DNA of 55,000 nt from Prorocentrum cordatum (taxonomy: Eukaryota; Sar; Dinophyceae; Prorocentrales; Prorocentraceae). The stretch covers positions 237,669 to 292,668 of the forward strand of contig CAUYUJ010015747.1 in NCBI GenBank assembly GCA_963575745.1, given 5' to 3'. Both the position numbers and the translations under genes were made by a program. Below the pieces are notes generated by a model. The model was not told the DNA's origin, ran no database searches, and saw only the letters and a program-made list of their open reading frames with translations. Below are positions 11,724 through 23,177 of the stretch, in pieces. How positions within the stretch are numbered: the stretch's first letter is position 1; each line of letters opens with the position of its first letter.

Positions 11724-12220
11724 GGAGGCTTGTCCACCGCAGAACTCGTATCGCCCCTTCTGGTCCCACCGCAGTGGCCTGGCGCGCCCGGCGCCCGAGG
11801 GCAGGCTGGCTGGTTCCTTGAATCTCTCAGGAGGGGAAAAAACACACAGACACAATTAATCGTCGATTCCCCAGAAAATATGGGAAAATCTGGGAAGTGG
11901 GGGGGAAGACAGAAACCCAGAAAATATGGCAAAATATGGGGATTCCTTTTATTTGTGTGTATTTATTTGTGTGTCCTAGGGCCCCTTCAATCTCGGCCGC
12001 TCCCGACGCCTCCGCCAAGACGAGGACGTTGAGGATCAAACCGCGCTGTCGCGCGCGGTGACCGTGCGCGCAGCGTGCAGGGCGCATAGCGACGCCCGCT
12101 GCGGGTCCGTGCGCGCGGGCGCCGTCGCCATCGCCCCCCCCGCTTTGCCACGGGAGGGCGCCCGCGGCCACTCTGCTCTGGAGTCTCTGCTGGGCTCCTA
12201 CCCGCCGGCCAGTGGTTTCG
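11724..12220. other. Intergenic DNA between two miniature elements; no gene seen
   Basis: An A-rich stretch at about 11830-11945 holds the duplicated phrase CCAGAAAATATGG (about 11870 and 11918). GC-rich DNA with GTGCGCGC motifs follows. No recognisable protein. Confidence 0.4.
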
Positions 12221-12222
12221 TA

Positions 12223-12402
12223 CTCCAGATTTCGTAATCAAAGGGAGGGGGTCTGGACCCTCCAAGACAAGCCATTTCAGACCCCCCCCGTGGGAGAACC
12301 CTCAAAAACATCGTCCGCAGACCCCCCCAGGCCCTCCAAGATAGCCTGGAAGAGACCCCCCCCCGAAATGAGACCCCCCTCCCTCTATTACGAAATCTGG
12401 AG
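12223..12402. mobile_element. Miniature inverted-repeat element, family C (TA target, Tc1/mariner-like)
   Basis: A 180-bp element with 16-bp perfect terminal arms, CTCCAGATTTCGTAAT at 12223-12238 and its reverse complement at 12387-12402. The similarity continues inward for about 16 bp through GGGAGGGGGTCT. It is flanked on both sides by TA (12221-12222 and 12403-12404), the target duplication of the Tc1/mariner superfamily. The interior is made of GGTCT/AGACC and CCTCCAAGA repeats and has no coding capacity. The placement in Tc1/mariner rests only on the TA dinucleotide, which is weak evidence. Confidence 0.8.
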
Positions 12403-12404
12403 TA

Positions 12405-13150
12405 GCCTTTCTCCTGCCCGCCCCCTCCTCCCTGCGCCGTGTTGTCGACGGCCGCATCGCGCGCACTCTTCGGCTGCGCACCCTGCCCGCCAGTAGTGCG
12501 GCGCTTCCCAATCACCCGCGGGCGTTCGCGGCGGTCGTCGCGCATTGGGGCTTCGGGCCGGCCATTTTTGTCAGTGATGCGAGTCATGGGTATTTCGCAT
12601 CATGTGAACGTTATCTTCTGTCTTTCCTCTTCCTCCTCCTCCTCCGCTCCTCATCCTCCTCCTGCTCTTCCTCCTCTTCCTCCTTCTCGTTCTCTCCTTT
12701 GCATGGTGTTCGTTGGTATTTTAAGTTTACGTGGTCATTCGCGGAACTTGGGCCCGGATCGTTGTATAATTATGCAGTTTTGCCCGTGTCCCGAATCCCC
12801 GGTTGCGCGCAAGGGCTCGCCTATGGCAGGTTGGCCTGCTTTGCTCCAGGTGTTTTGGATTACTTCTCTGCCTCTGTCCCCCTCTCCTCCTCCTCTTCCT
12901 CCTCCTCCTCAATTTCCTCGCTCTCCTCCTCTTCCTCTTCCTCCTCTCCCGCACCCCCCCTGGATATGGTGATGTCGACCCAGCCAGCCACTGTAGAGCA
13001 TCTCCGTTGCGATGATCGCCTCCTTGATGGGCGGCGATTGTGGTGACGTTGGCCTGGCCGGCCTCTGTAGGGCACTTCCGTTGCGTTGCGATGATATCCC
13101 CATTGAGGGGCAGCGGATCGCTCGGTACCCGCGCCCAGATTCTCCCTCGA
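12405..13150. other. Pyrimidine tracts and a 75-bp duplication; no gene seen
   Basis: TCC/CTT-rich tracts lie at about 12620-12700 and 12880-12960. A tandem duplication of about 75 bp at about 12985-13125 carries CTCTGTAGGGCA / ACTGTAGAGCA followed by TCCGTTGCGATGAT. Open frames follow composition only. Confidence 0.5.
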
Positions 13151-13724
13151 AATGTCGACGGTGGTTTGATCTGATGATGATTTGTGATGCTGAAGTTATT
13201 GTTGGTGATGGCGATGACGGTGATGTTGGTGATGGCAATGAGGATTGTGATCGTTGATGATGCTTCTGACGATGATTATGATAATGGTGGTGGTGATGGT
13301 GATGATGACATGATGACGATGATATCAGTGATATTATTGTGATGCTGAAACTGGTGGTGGTGCTGAAGCAGCGCCATCACCAGCATCACCAGCCATCATC
13401 AACATCATCACCAGCATCATCGAACGCCCGCTCTCCTTCCCTCATCATCCCTCATTGTTGCCCCTCCGCTGGGGTCCTTCTAACTGAGGTATGCCGCCCC
13501 ACAGCCGGAGGAACCATTATGAAATTCAGGGTGTCGTGGGCATTTCATATGACGGCCGACGCTGGTGTCATTATGTCAGGCAGTGTTGAGTGCACGCACC
13601 ATGGCAATGATATTGGCATTGTGTCAATGCTGTGAAATGCAATGCTTTGCAAAAACAGTGTTATGCGATGCCCGATTGCCCCATCAGGGCCCGGATAACT
13701 AAGTCCTCGATAGCGCAATCATTT

Positions 13725-13758
<34 letters not shown>

Positions 13759-14247
13759 CGCCGGCTACATGCTCAGGGCTACAATCTGCAGATTGGCAGA
13801 CTCTGTGGACAGTGGTGTCGGCCGCCATGTAATGGCTTTACAGGCCCCAATAACAGCCCAAAGGCTGATTAGGATGATGAGTTATGAAGGTGATGGTGGT
13901 TTTGATGATGGTCATAATGATGGGATGATAATGATGATGGATGGTGATGGTAATGACGACTATGCAGGATGAATATAACAACGGTGCTGCTGATGATGAT
14001 GACTTATGATGATCACAGTGATGGTGCTGATGATGCTGGTGAGTAGGATCATATTGATTTATCATGATGGTGCTGGTGATCATGATGCTAATTTCTGAAG
14101 AGTGTGTTGTCCATGAATATGCTGCTGGTGGTGATGATGGTGTTGAGGGTGCCGATGATGGTGCTGATGATGAGTTGTGACTGCTGCTGTAGATGGCGGT
14201 TCTTATTATGCTGCCGATGATGGTTTGTGGTGGTTTGATGATCGCAC

Positions 14248-14300
<53 letters not shown>

Positions 14301-14800
14301 CGTCCGACGATGATTGTGGCGATGAGGGTTCTGATGATTGTGGCAATGGGGATGGTGATGATGATGACGATTCAGATGATGGTGATGATGATGTATCTGA
14401 TGGTAATGAGGACTTACGATGGTGATGGTTATGATGATGCTGCTGATGATGATGATGTTGGTGATGATGATGCTGATGATGATGATCATGATGTGACCGA
14501 TGGTGGCAATGCTGATGATGCTGGTTCTTTATGATGACAGCGACACTATCTACTAGTATGGTAAAGATTATGACGCGTGCGGTGTTGGTGGTGAGGATGC
14601 AGATGCTGTTGTCGATGATGGCGATGGTAATTGTGACGATGAAGATGATGAGGAGGATGCTGTGGATGATGATGGGACAACTGATGGGGGTAGGATGATG
14701 ACGACGAGGACGATGATGATCATCACCGTTGTCATCGATGATCCATGCGTATGGGTATTGTGGTGACGATGGGGGCGACGTGGATGAGGATTTTGGAGCA
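13150..14800. repeat. GAT-type trinucleotide repeat, block 3, with CATCAC and GTT microsatellites
   Basis: GATGATGGTGATG-like DNA lies at about 13165-13335 and 13870-14770, with a perfect GAT run near 14248-14300. In between lie a CATCACCAG repeat at about 13370-13425 and a GTT run at about 13724-13757. The 13430-13715 stretch is non-repetitive and shows nothing recognisable. Confidence 0.8.
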
Positions 14801-14809
14801 ACGATGCGA

Positions 14810-15335
14810 TTCTCCTCTTGCGTCCTCCCCCGTCTACTGTCACTTCTCATGTTCCCTCGTCCTCCCTGCTCCTGCTCCCCCTTTTTTTCCTCCCCGTCTC
14901 TCCTCCTCGTTCTCCTCCGCCTCCTTCTCCGCCCCTCCGCCTCTTCCTCCGCCTCCTCGTCCTCCTGCTCCTCCTGCTGCTCCTTCTCCTGCTGCTGCTC
15001 CTCCTCCCCTTCCTCCCGCTCCTCCTCCTCCGCCTCCTCCCACCACCGCCTGTGGTCAGGAGGTCAGCACCAATCAGGTTCATTCAGATCCCCTCCCCTC
15101 CTCTCAACCTCCCTCCGTTCCTGCGTCGCCTCCTCCTTCTCCTCTGCCTCCCTCTCTCTCTCTCTCCTCCCCCCTTCTCCTTTTCCTCCTCCTCCTCCTC
15201 CTCCTCCTCCCGTCCTCGTCCTTGCCGTCCTCGTCGCCCTCCTCCTTCATCTCCTTCCCCGTTCCTCCCTCCCCTCCTGCCCCGTCTCCCCCTTCCTTCC
15301 GCCCCGTCCCTCGACAGGCGCGGTGCTGCGCGCCT
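14810..15335. repeat. Pyrimidine-rich (CTCCTC) tract
   Basis: About 500 bp of nearly pure C/T on the plus strand, interrupted once at about 15045-15095. It gives long Ser/Pro/Leu-rich frames on the plus strand and Arg/Gly/Glu-rich frames on the minus strand, all explained by composition. Confidence 0.8.
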
Positions 15336-15517
15336 AATTCGTTGGGAGTTCCCTTGGCGGGGTCTAAGATTCGCTCGTTCTGTATCCGTTACCGTTCTGG
15401 GCCAGGTTCCGCTTCGGAAGACTCCTCCCTGTCGCACCCCCAGGCGTGTCGGTAAGGCGTGCCCTGGGGTGTCGCCTGAGACTTTTCACCATTTGATCCT
15501 CAACCTTGAATTTTGCA

Positions 15518-15945
15518 CAGCAGTTTCACGGATGGAGGGTGGGTGATTTTCAAAATACGGCTCTCGTCTTAGCGCCGCGCAAATTCGTTTTGAATTGTGC
15601 GACAGTTTCGAGGATGCAGGGCAGGTTTTTTTTCAAAATGTACTTCTCGCCAGAGCGTCGCGTACAATCGTCTTAAAACATTGCAGTAGTTTCGCGAATT
15701 GAGGGTGGGTGGCTATCAAATGTGACTCCCGCCTCAGCGCCGCGCGCATTCGTCTTAACAATTGCAGTAGCTTCGGGGATGGAGGGTGGGGGGGTTCAAA
15801 ATGTGGCTCTCGCATTAGCGCCGCGCGTATTCGTCTTAAACATTTGCAGCAGTTCCAAGGATGGAGGGTGGGGGGTTCTCAAAATGTGGCTCTCGCCTTA
15901 GCGCCGCGCGTATTCGTCTTAAAAGTTTGCAGCAGTTTGAGGGAA
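15518..15945. repeat. Tandem repeat, period 81-84 bp, five units
   Basis: Units start at about 15518, 15600, 15684, 15765 and 15847 with CAG(C/T)AGTTTC and carry GGATGGAGGGTGGG, CAAAATGTGGCTCTCGC and GCGCCGCGCGTATTCGTCTT. The units diverge by point changes and small indels. A short related GATTCGCGGCGCTGTAG repeat follows at about 16060-16105. Confidence 0.85.
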
Positions 15946-17640
15946 ACGTATGGGTGAGTCCCACTAATTGTGTTCTGGGACGATTCAGGATTCACAGTTG
16001 CGCGGATTCGCGGTGTTGAAGTCGCAGGAATGGTGTTCTGGCACGGTTTCGGGCGTTGTAGTTGATTCGCGGCGCTGTAGTCGCGTTGATTCGCGGCGCT
16101 GTAGTTCCAGGAGCTGTTCCTGGACACGATCGAGAAGTCTCAGACGGACGTCCTCCAATGGGGCACTTCCCGCAATGATGACGACGAGGGAACTTGGGAG
16201 GGAGGGCTTGCTGCAACGCCGGCGACGCTCATGCCCCGTGCATGCCGCTCTGCTGTCTACGGGGCCCGAGGGTGTGCACCACCACCACCTCCCTCATCCC
16301 CTCCCTCTCCCAGGCAAGAGGAGAGGACGACGAGGGTGGTGATGGTGTCTATTCTTGGGGCCCGCACCGTCAGCCCGCCCCCCGCCCCCCAGCGCTCGCG
16401 CACAGGCCGGCGCGCTGGGCTCCCGCGCCCGCGCGCCGGGCACACCCTGCCCGCGCTCGGCGGGACAGGCACGGGCGTCGGGCAGCTGGGCGACGCGGCC
16501 TCCTCCCCCCCCCCCTCTCTCCCCCTTCTTCCCCCCCCCCTTCTCAGGGCTCCTCTCGACTCCTCCGGCTCGATTCGAGCCGATCTCGGTGGCCTCCGAT
16601 TCCGATTCGATCCGGCCTCGGATGCCGACGTGGAGCCCGGTTCCTCAGTGGAGGCCTGCCAGCCTGCCGAGCTCTGCCGATTCGACTGCTCCCGATGTGG
16701 CTGCCGATTTTTCCGCCGAGCCGATTCCTGTCGCTCGCCGATCCGGCTCGTCGACTCGATCCTGGGCTCTCCTGCCCTCCCCGCGCTGCCTCCTTGCCCA
16801 CAGCGAGGCGCGGGCGCGAGCGGCGAGAGGGCGGTGCCGGCCGCAGAGGCCCCGGGTGAGGGGGGCCCGGTATGTGCGACCGGGCCCCGGTGAGGGGGGC
16901 CCGGTGTGCGAACGGGCCCTGGAGCCCCAGGAGTAAGCCTGCAACCAAGTCTGCCGCCACCGCTGCCGCTTCGGGTGACGGCAGCTCGGGCGAGCGGAGC
17001 GGGGCGGCGGGGGCGTCCCCCGAGGCCCCCACGAGGCCCAGCCCCAGCAGCGCCCGCGCGGCCCTCGCGGCCACCGCGCGGCGCGGGGGGGCGCGAGGGG
17101 CGGGGGGGCGGCGCCCGCCCCGCGGGGCCCCTCCCGGCGGCCGCCGCTGCCCGCCCGCGGGAGGACCTGGCGGACTGATCCGGAGAGGCGCCTGCTGCTC
17201 CGCGCCGCCCGCCCGGGCCCCCGCTGCCCCCCTCCCGCCGCCCCCGTGCTCCCCTGCCCTCCCTGCCCGCGCCCCCCCTCCCGCTCCCCGCCTCCCTCCG
17301 CCCTCTGCCCTCTGCCCCCGCTGCCCCGCCCTCTCGCTCCGCCCTCCGCCCTCTGCCCTCCCCCCGCCGCCCCCCCTCCCTCCGTCTCTCCCCCTGCCTC
17401 CGCCCTCGCTCCGGCCGGTCTCGCCCCCTTCCGCTCCTCTCGTCCGTCGTCGTCGAGGAGGGCGCAGGGGCCCCCCACCGCTCGCGCTGTGGGACGAGTC
17501 GCGGCGGCAGCTTTTTGTGCCCCCCTACCTCCACCGCCACCCCTCCCCGCCCCCCCCGATTTTCAGCCTCCAGGGGCTCTCTTTGGGCCTCGGGACCATC
17601 AGGAAGGCTCGAACTGAGAAGCCGGTCCCGGGGAGGGTGA
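15946..17640. other. GC-rich DNA; no gene recognised; holds one copy of a 235-bp repeat
   Basis: Composition runs to strings of C-rich DNA at about 16500-16540 and 17200-17570. The only structured feature is the diverged repeat at 16544-16780, listed separately. A GAGGGGGGCCCGGT motif is duplicated at about 16857-16905. Long frames open on both strands are Arg/Pro/Ala-rich and overlap each other, so none is called. Confidence 0.4.
16544..16780. repeat. Diverged 235-bp repeat, copy 1 (partner at 47850-48084)
   Basis: Begins CAGGGCTCCTCTCGACTCCT and ends CTGGGCTCTCCTG. It is rich in CGATTCGA/GATTCCGATTCG words and aligns end to end with 47850-48084. The plus-strand translations of both copies stay alignable (shared LRLDS, PIPIR, ACR and LPIRL blocks). 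This may reflect a former coding sequence or merely a repeat with few frame-changing indels. Confidence 0.65.
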
Positions 17641-17642
17641 GT

Positions 17643-17643
17643 G

Positions 17644-17707
<64 letters not shown>

Positions 17708-17759
17708 GGTCCATCCATCCATCCGGCCATCCATCCACCCATCCATATATATATATATA

Positions 17760-17790
<31 letters not shown>
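17643..17790. repeat. Composite microsatellite: CTAT, CCAT and TA runs
   Basis: About 16 CTAT units, then CCAT units to about 17745, then alternating TA to about 17790. Explains the Ile/Tyr/Ser frames across it. Confidence 0.95.
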
Positions 17791-17791
<1 letters not shown>

Positions 17792-17879
17792 ACACGGGGG
17801 ACCGGGTCTGGGGGCTGGGGGCAGGAGCCACGACCACAAATGTGGGGCCTAGCGCGCCGGGAGCCCTGCCGGAGCGCCG

Positions 17880-19165
17880 GGGGCCGTCCAAGATCGCCCG
17901 AAGATGGCTTCGGAACGCTCGAAAACGCGCTCGGATGGCTCCGGATGCCTTTCAAGACGACTCCCATGACGCCAAGAAGGCCCCCGAAGGCCCCGAAGAC
18001 GCCCCAAGAGGCACTCCGAGAGAGCTCCAATAAGCAAAAATCGTTGATTTCCTATGGGAAAACTAATATTTCTGGCGTGATCGCCTTTTGGGCTTCCACT
18101 GCGTCCAAGACGGTCCAAGAGGCACCCAAGCTGGTCGAGGATGCCCCCAAGACGGCCAACGAGGGGGCCAAGACGGCCCAGAAAGCCCCACGGCGGCGCA
18201 CAAGACGGGGACGAGGAACCGGAAATTCGCTCCTTTTGGCCCAAGAGACCCCCAGGAGACCCCAAGAGGCTCCAAGAAGCGTCCCAGAAGCCCCAAGAAG
18301 CCCCCGTGAGACTCAACAAAACACCAAAAGAGGCTCCCAAGACGCCCCAAGAGGCACCCCAATAGAGCCCAAAATAAGCAAACATCGTCGATTTCCGATC
18401 GGGAAACTAATCTTTTTGGCGTGTTCGCCTTTTGGGCTTCCACTGCGTCCAAGACGGCCCAAGATGCACCCAAGACGGTCGATGATGCCCTCAAGAGGGC
18501 TCCAAGATGGCCCACGAGGGGGCCAACACGGCCCACTAGACACCTAAACCGCCCAAGAGCGCCCGAAATCGGCGCCCAAAAGGCCTTTCCGAGGAGCCTC
18601 CACAGCGCCCCAGGAGGGCCCAAGACGCCTCCCAGGAGCCCCCAGAATAATGCGAAAGGATGGTCCAAGGCGCTCCCAAGCAGCCCAAGGCAGCCTTCGA
18701 CGGCTCTCAAGGCTCCCAGGTGGCCTCCAAGAGACCCCAAGAGAGGTCCGAGAGGCGTGCCGGGACGGCCCGAAGATCGTTGATTTGATTTTCATTTGTT
18801 TTTTCAACGTTTTTGGCTTCTCGCGTTTTCGAGCTTCCAATGGTCCAAGAGCGCCGAAGAGGCTCCCAAGACCGCCCCAAGACCACCCAAGAGACCCTCA
18901 GGACGGCCCCAAGACGAGCCAAGAAGGCTCCAAGACTGCCGAAGAGGCGCCCAGGACAGCCCCAGACCACCCCAGAACAGGCCCAAAATGGGCCCAAGAG
19001 CGGGAGCAGGAGGCTTCCAGAGACCTCCGCCCAAGAGAGCTGCCAGAGCCGTCCCGAGAGAGCCCAAAGAGGGTTAAATCGTTGATTTCCCATGGTTTTT
19101 CTCATGCTTTTCGCCTTTTACACGTTTTCCCGCTTCCAACCCTCGGAGAAATTCACAGTTTTTTT
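17880..19165 (-). repeat. 10-11 bp repeat element, minus orientation, with cores about 300-390 bp apart
   Basis: Read on the plus strand the unit is CCAAGAGGCC / CCAAGACGGC and variants, the complement of the units at 50-53 kb. Blocks are separated by a core beginning ATCGTTGATTTCC(T/C)ATGG at about 18041, 18385 (diverged), 18777 and 19077, followed by a T-rich segment ending GC(T/C)TTC and a CTTCCA motif. Translations on either strand (PKRPPRGPQEAP or GPSWGRLGGLLG style) mirror the 10-11 bp unit. No independent coding evidence. Confidence 0.75.
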
Positions 19166-19552
19166 CCACCCCTTTTTATATTCATTTTTATTTAAAATTA
19201 TATATACATCTCCTGACATCTGGCTGGTACCGCGCCTCCCAGCTTCCCAGGGGGACCCCAAGACGCTCAAGGACAGCCCAAGACGACCCCAAGGAGCCCC
19301 CAGAACGTAAAGAACGGCCCAACACGCATTTCCTATGGTTTTTCTAATGTTTCTCGCCTTCTCACGTGTTCCCGTTTCCACCCTCGAAGATCGAGGATTT
19401 TTGTGGGGAAAAAAACGGGAATTCCAATATTTTTGTCCCAGCCATCCTGTGGTGTTGGGTCCTCGTTTTGAAGAGACAGCGCCGCGCATCTATTCCTTCC
19501 GCTGCCCCCCCTCCTTCCTCCTCGTCCTTGCTTTTGCTCTCCGCATGTTTCT
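19166..19552. repeat. Partial element copies: second core and a segment repeated at 21.0 kb
   Basis: The segment 19225-19335 (CGCCTCCCAGCTTCC through ACGTAAAGAACGGCCC) recurs in diverged form at 21005-21110. The segment 19328-19420 (TTTCCTATGGTTTTTCTAATG) is a second copy of the core at 19087-19165. No gene. Confidence 0.6.
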
Positions 19553-20185
19553 GTTTCGGCACACCCCACATACGTTTCGTGGTCCCATAGGGAGCTCCAC
19601 CTAAGGTCCCAGTGGCGGAACTCGCATGGCGGCCTCGCTCCATTTCGGCACACACCCCTCACACGTTTCGTGGCCCCATAGGGAGCTCCACATAAGGTGC
19701 CAGTGGCGCAGCTCGCATGGCGGCCCCGCCCGCACACCCCTCACACGTTTCGTGGCCCCATAGGGATCTCCACCTATGGTCCCAGTGGCGCAGCTCGCAT
19801 GGCGGTCTCGCCCCATTTTGGCACACCCCACACACACGTTTCGTGGCCCCATAAGGAGCTCCACCTATGGTCCCAATGGCGCACCTCGCATGGCGGTCCC
19901 GCCCCATTTTGGCACACCCCTCGCACGCTTCGTGGCCCCATAGGGAGCTTCACATATGGTCCCAGTGGCGCAGCTGGCATGGCGGCCCCGCCCCATTAAG
20001 TACACCCTCACATGTTTCGTGGCCCCATAGGGATCTCCACCGGAGGTCCCAGTGGCGCAGCTCGCATGGCGGCCCCGCCCCATTTTTGGCACACCCCTCA
20101 CACGTTTCGTGGCCCCATAGGGCCATAGAGGGCTCCACCTAAGGTCGCAGTGGCGCAGTTCGCATGGCGGCCCAGTGGCGGAGTC
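19553..20185. repeat. Tandem repeat, period about 80-92 bp, seven units
   Basis: Each unit contains GGCACACCCCTCACACGTTT, CGTGGCCCCATAGGGA, GCTCCACCTA and CAGTGGCGCAGCTCGCATGG. A stray related unit is at about 20852-20885. Minus-strand frames read as MRAAPLGPY-type repeats; no gene is inferred. Confidence 0.9.
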
Positions 20186-21640
20186 CGCATGGCGGCGGAT
20201 TTCGATCTTTGGAGGTTTTTCGTCGTCTTCGGCGTATGGAGGCCGCTTTCGGGCCCCGTGGCCATCAGAAATCGCCGAGTTTATCCGCGAGGCTTGACCT
20301 GAGGAGCGGCCCGCCCGAGCCTCGCCGTCTCTCGACGGTCTAACTGTTTGGCCTCGCGCCGCGGGCGACCCGCGCGCGTCGCTGGGACCCTCTCGGGGCG
20401 ACCAGCGCGCGTCGCGGGAATTCCGCGCTGCGCTCTGCCCAGAGCCTCGCTCGCCCCCTTCGTCGCTCTGCCCAGCGGCCACAGCCTTGCCCGCTATCAG
20501 CCAGCCAGCTAGCTCTCTCTGCTCCGCGCAACGGACGACCCGCGCGCGTCCCCAGGACCCTTTCGGAGCGACCACGGTGCGTCGCGGGGACTCCGTGCGG
20601 CGCCGCGCCCGCAGCCATGGACATCGGCGTGCACGGGCAAAGAGGCAGAAAAAGAAAGGGAAGGAAGCGGGCGCGATCCTCGTGAGGAGCGTGCCGGCAT
20701 GGGCGTCGACATCATGTACGTAGACTGATTCGCACGCAGACTCATCCACACTCAGACTCACTCGCGCTCAGGCTCACCCGCTCTCAGTTTCTCGCACTCA
20801 GACCGACCGTCTTTGCTCGTATTGTGGACCCCGCCACGAATTTCGGCGCGCCCCCTCACATGGTTCGTGGCCCCGTAGGGAGCGCGAGCGAAGATGATAT
20901 TCACAACTGCGGTTTTCACAATTGCATATGGTTGGGTCCTTCGCCCGGCTAAATTCAAAGTAGGACTCCGACTCGGAGATCCCGCGCATCCCTTGAAGGA
21001 CAACTGGCCGGTATTGCGCCTCCCGGTTTCTCGAGGAGCCCCCTAGACGCCCAAGGACAATCGAGGACGACCCCAAAAAACTTCCAAAACGTAAAGAACG
21101 GCCCGACACGCTCCCGCGCAGCCCGAGACACCCATCCGACGGATTTCTAGGCCGTCGGGAGGCTTCCAGAACCCCCAGGGGGTCCGGAATATCCAACGCC
21201 CCTGAGGGGCCCGGCTAACAAAACCCGCGAGGCACAAAACAACAGCGTCGAACAGCGCCGAAGAATTGGAAAAACATGGAAATCCTACAGTTCCTTTTTT
21301 TCAAGTTTGGCCCCCGGTCTATTCTTGCACAACAGACCACAATTCAGACCCCCACACCTCCCCAAAACACTCAAGAAGTTTTTGAGGGCCCCAAATCGTT
21401 GAGTACTTCATGGAAACAAATGATTTCTGCGTTTCCGCATTTCCCTTTCTATACGATTCCGAGGTTTGCGCAGGGCCTCCAAGGGAGCCCCTGGACGCAA
21501 TAAACGACCCAAATGAGAGTACATGAGTTGGCCGATCAAGCCTAGCTAGAACTTGAGCGCGCGCGATGGTTCTAGTATACATTTAGCGGGGGACCAGGCC
21601 CCAGAGCCCCGGGGCCGGAACCTCGACCACATATGTCCGT
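20186..21640. other. GC-rich DNA with internal duplications; no gene recognised
   Basis: Two related segments at about 20350-20440 and 20535-20620 share GCGACCCGCGCGCGTC and GCGTCGCGGG words. The 21005-21110 stretch repeats 19225-19335. Around 21240-21510 there is lower-GC DNA with TTTCTGCGTTTCCGCATTTC that resembles a decayed core of the 10-11 bp repeat family. No recognisable protein. Confidence 0.4.
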
Positions 21641-21664
21641 GCCGGGGGCCGGGCCAGCACCACC

Positions 21665-22155
21665 TTCAGGTTTCTGAGAGTTCTGTGCATGGCTTGTGCC
21701 ACTGTGCATCTGGTTGCCATTCAAGCTCGCCGAATCGACCTAGCATCCTTGCCAGCCGTCCTCTTCCGACCGTCAACGGCGGACTAAAAAAGAAGAGAGG
21801 CCCCCAAGAGGGCGATGCCCGCGAGAGACCCCAATCCTTGAAAAACACTTGAGGAACATCGGAAGAAGGATCGACAGTTGGTTCTGAAACTTCTGTGCTG
21901 GGCTCGACCAATCCGCACTACTGTCAGTGGCTCTCTGTTGTACAGGGTTTCGGATACTTCTGTGCGCAGCTCGCGCCCAGTTGCACCATTTTCAGTGGTT
22001 GTCCGTTGTCCAGCGCTTCTGAGACTTCTGTGCAAGGCTCGCGCCAATTAGCACCACTCTCAGGTTGTCTGTTTTACAGGGCTTCTGAGACTCTGTGCAT
22101 GGCTTGTGCCACTTTGCACAACTTTCAGTGGCTGTCCGGCAGCATCTGGTTTTCA
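21665..22155. repeat. Tandem repeat, period about 70 bp, four units plus a partial
   Basis: Units contain TTCTGAGACTTCTGTGCA, GGCTCGCGCCA and GCACCA(C/T)TTTCAGTGG, then TGTCCGTTGT. They are diverged and open in several frames. No gene. Confidence 0.75.
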
Positions 22156-23177
22156 CTCAAGCCACGGCTTTGAGGCTGCTGCGTGGGTCCTATCCCCAGC
22201 ATGTCTGTACTGCGGTCCACGAGAGCCGCCGCAGGTTCCTGGCGCCCAGCTGTGAGGCGTTCATCTCGGGGTCTTGTCCACCGAATCAAAATACATTGGA
22301 AAGGAAGTCGGGAATCCGTGGAAGTACTCTCCCGCAGTTAGCCCGGGTCAGATCAGCCCAGCTCAGCCCAACTCGGTCAAGCTCAACGCAGCCCTCTACA
22401 GCTCGGTGAAAAGCAGTTCGGCTCAGTCCGGCTTGGTCCAGCCGAGATAAGCTCAGTACGACTCAGCCCAGCATGGCCCAAGTATTCTCACCGCAACTTC
22501 GCCCAACCCGCTTCAGCGAAGGCCAGCGAAGGGTGGCGGGTAACGGACAAAAAGGTATTGGTCAGGGACGTCAGGACGAGAGTGAGAGTGATAGTGAGAG
22601 TGAGAGTAAGAGTGAGCGGGAGGGGGAGAGGCTGAGTGGGAGAGAGAGAGAGAGAGAGAGAGAGAAAAAAAAAAGCAACAGCAGTGAAACAACAGATGAC
22701 GTCGGCAGCTGTGGTCAAGGCGATGGCGAGGAGCTGTGGCACCCTGGAGAGGCTGGAGGCGGGCGGGACACACGGCGGCGCGGTGGCACTGCCCAGGGCG
22801 GCGAGTGGGACACCTCCGGGATGACGGCCCCAGCAGAGGGCGGCCGCGGCCAAGAGGAGGGCGCGCTCTCCCGATGCGCCGAGCCCTGGCCGCCGCGCCG
22901 TGGAGGGCTTGCTCTTGCCGTCTCCGCCGCAGGAGCTCCTGCCGCTGCCGCGCCTCCCCGCTCCCTCCTGTCACCCGCGGGGGCGCGAAGGTGATCGCGC
23001 TTCGCGCGTCGCGGTCCAGACTGGGGAGGTGCCCTTCTGCGGGAGGGGCGGCGCGAGAGCGCGAGGGCGCGGGGTTGGATGCGCGTCGCGCATCGCAGGG
23101 CGCGAGGAGCAAAGTCGGGTGGCTTGGCGACATCCCTCCTTCTCCATCCAATTTTCCTGCTGCCGCTGCTGTCGCGT
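22156..23177. other. CAGCTCAG and GAGAGT simple repeats, then GC-rich DNA up to the gene array
   Basis: An irregular CAGCTCAGCCC/GGCTCAGTCC repeat lies at about 22345-22475. GAGAGT units and a GA run lie at about 22578-22668. An ATG at 22473 opens a 173-residue frame whose middle is the GA-repeat translation. I see no domain in it and do not call it a gene. Confidence 0.4.

Noticed and set aside
14745-15455. Ser/Pro/Leu-rich frames over 200 residues
   Set aside because: Pure consequence of the CTCCTC tract; three plus-strand frames are open at once.
16257-17540. 427-residue minus-strand frame, Arg/Gly-rich
   Set aside because: High-GC DNA opens all frames; overlapping plus-strand frames are as long, with no domain seen in any.
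19553-20185. Possible CRISPR-like array (regular 88-bp units)
   Set aside because: The whole unit is repeated and there are no unique spacers between short repeats; the context is eukaryotic.
22473-22994. 173-residue frame with an ATG start and a SESESKSERE stretch
   Set aside because: The middle is the GAGAGT/GA repeat, the remainder is GC-driven, and no family is recognisable; left as a note in the region entry.
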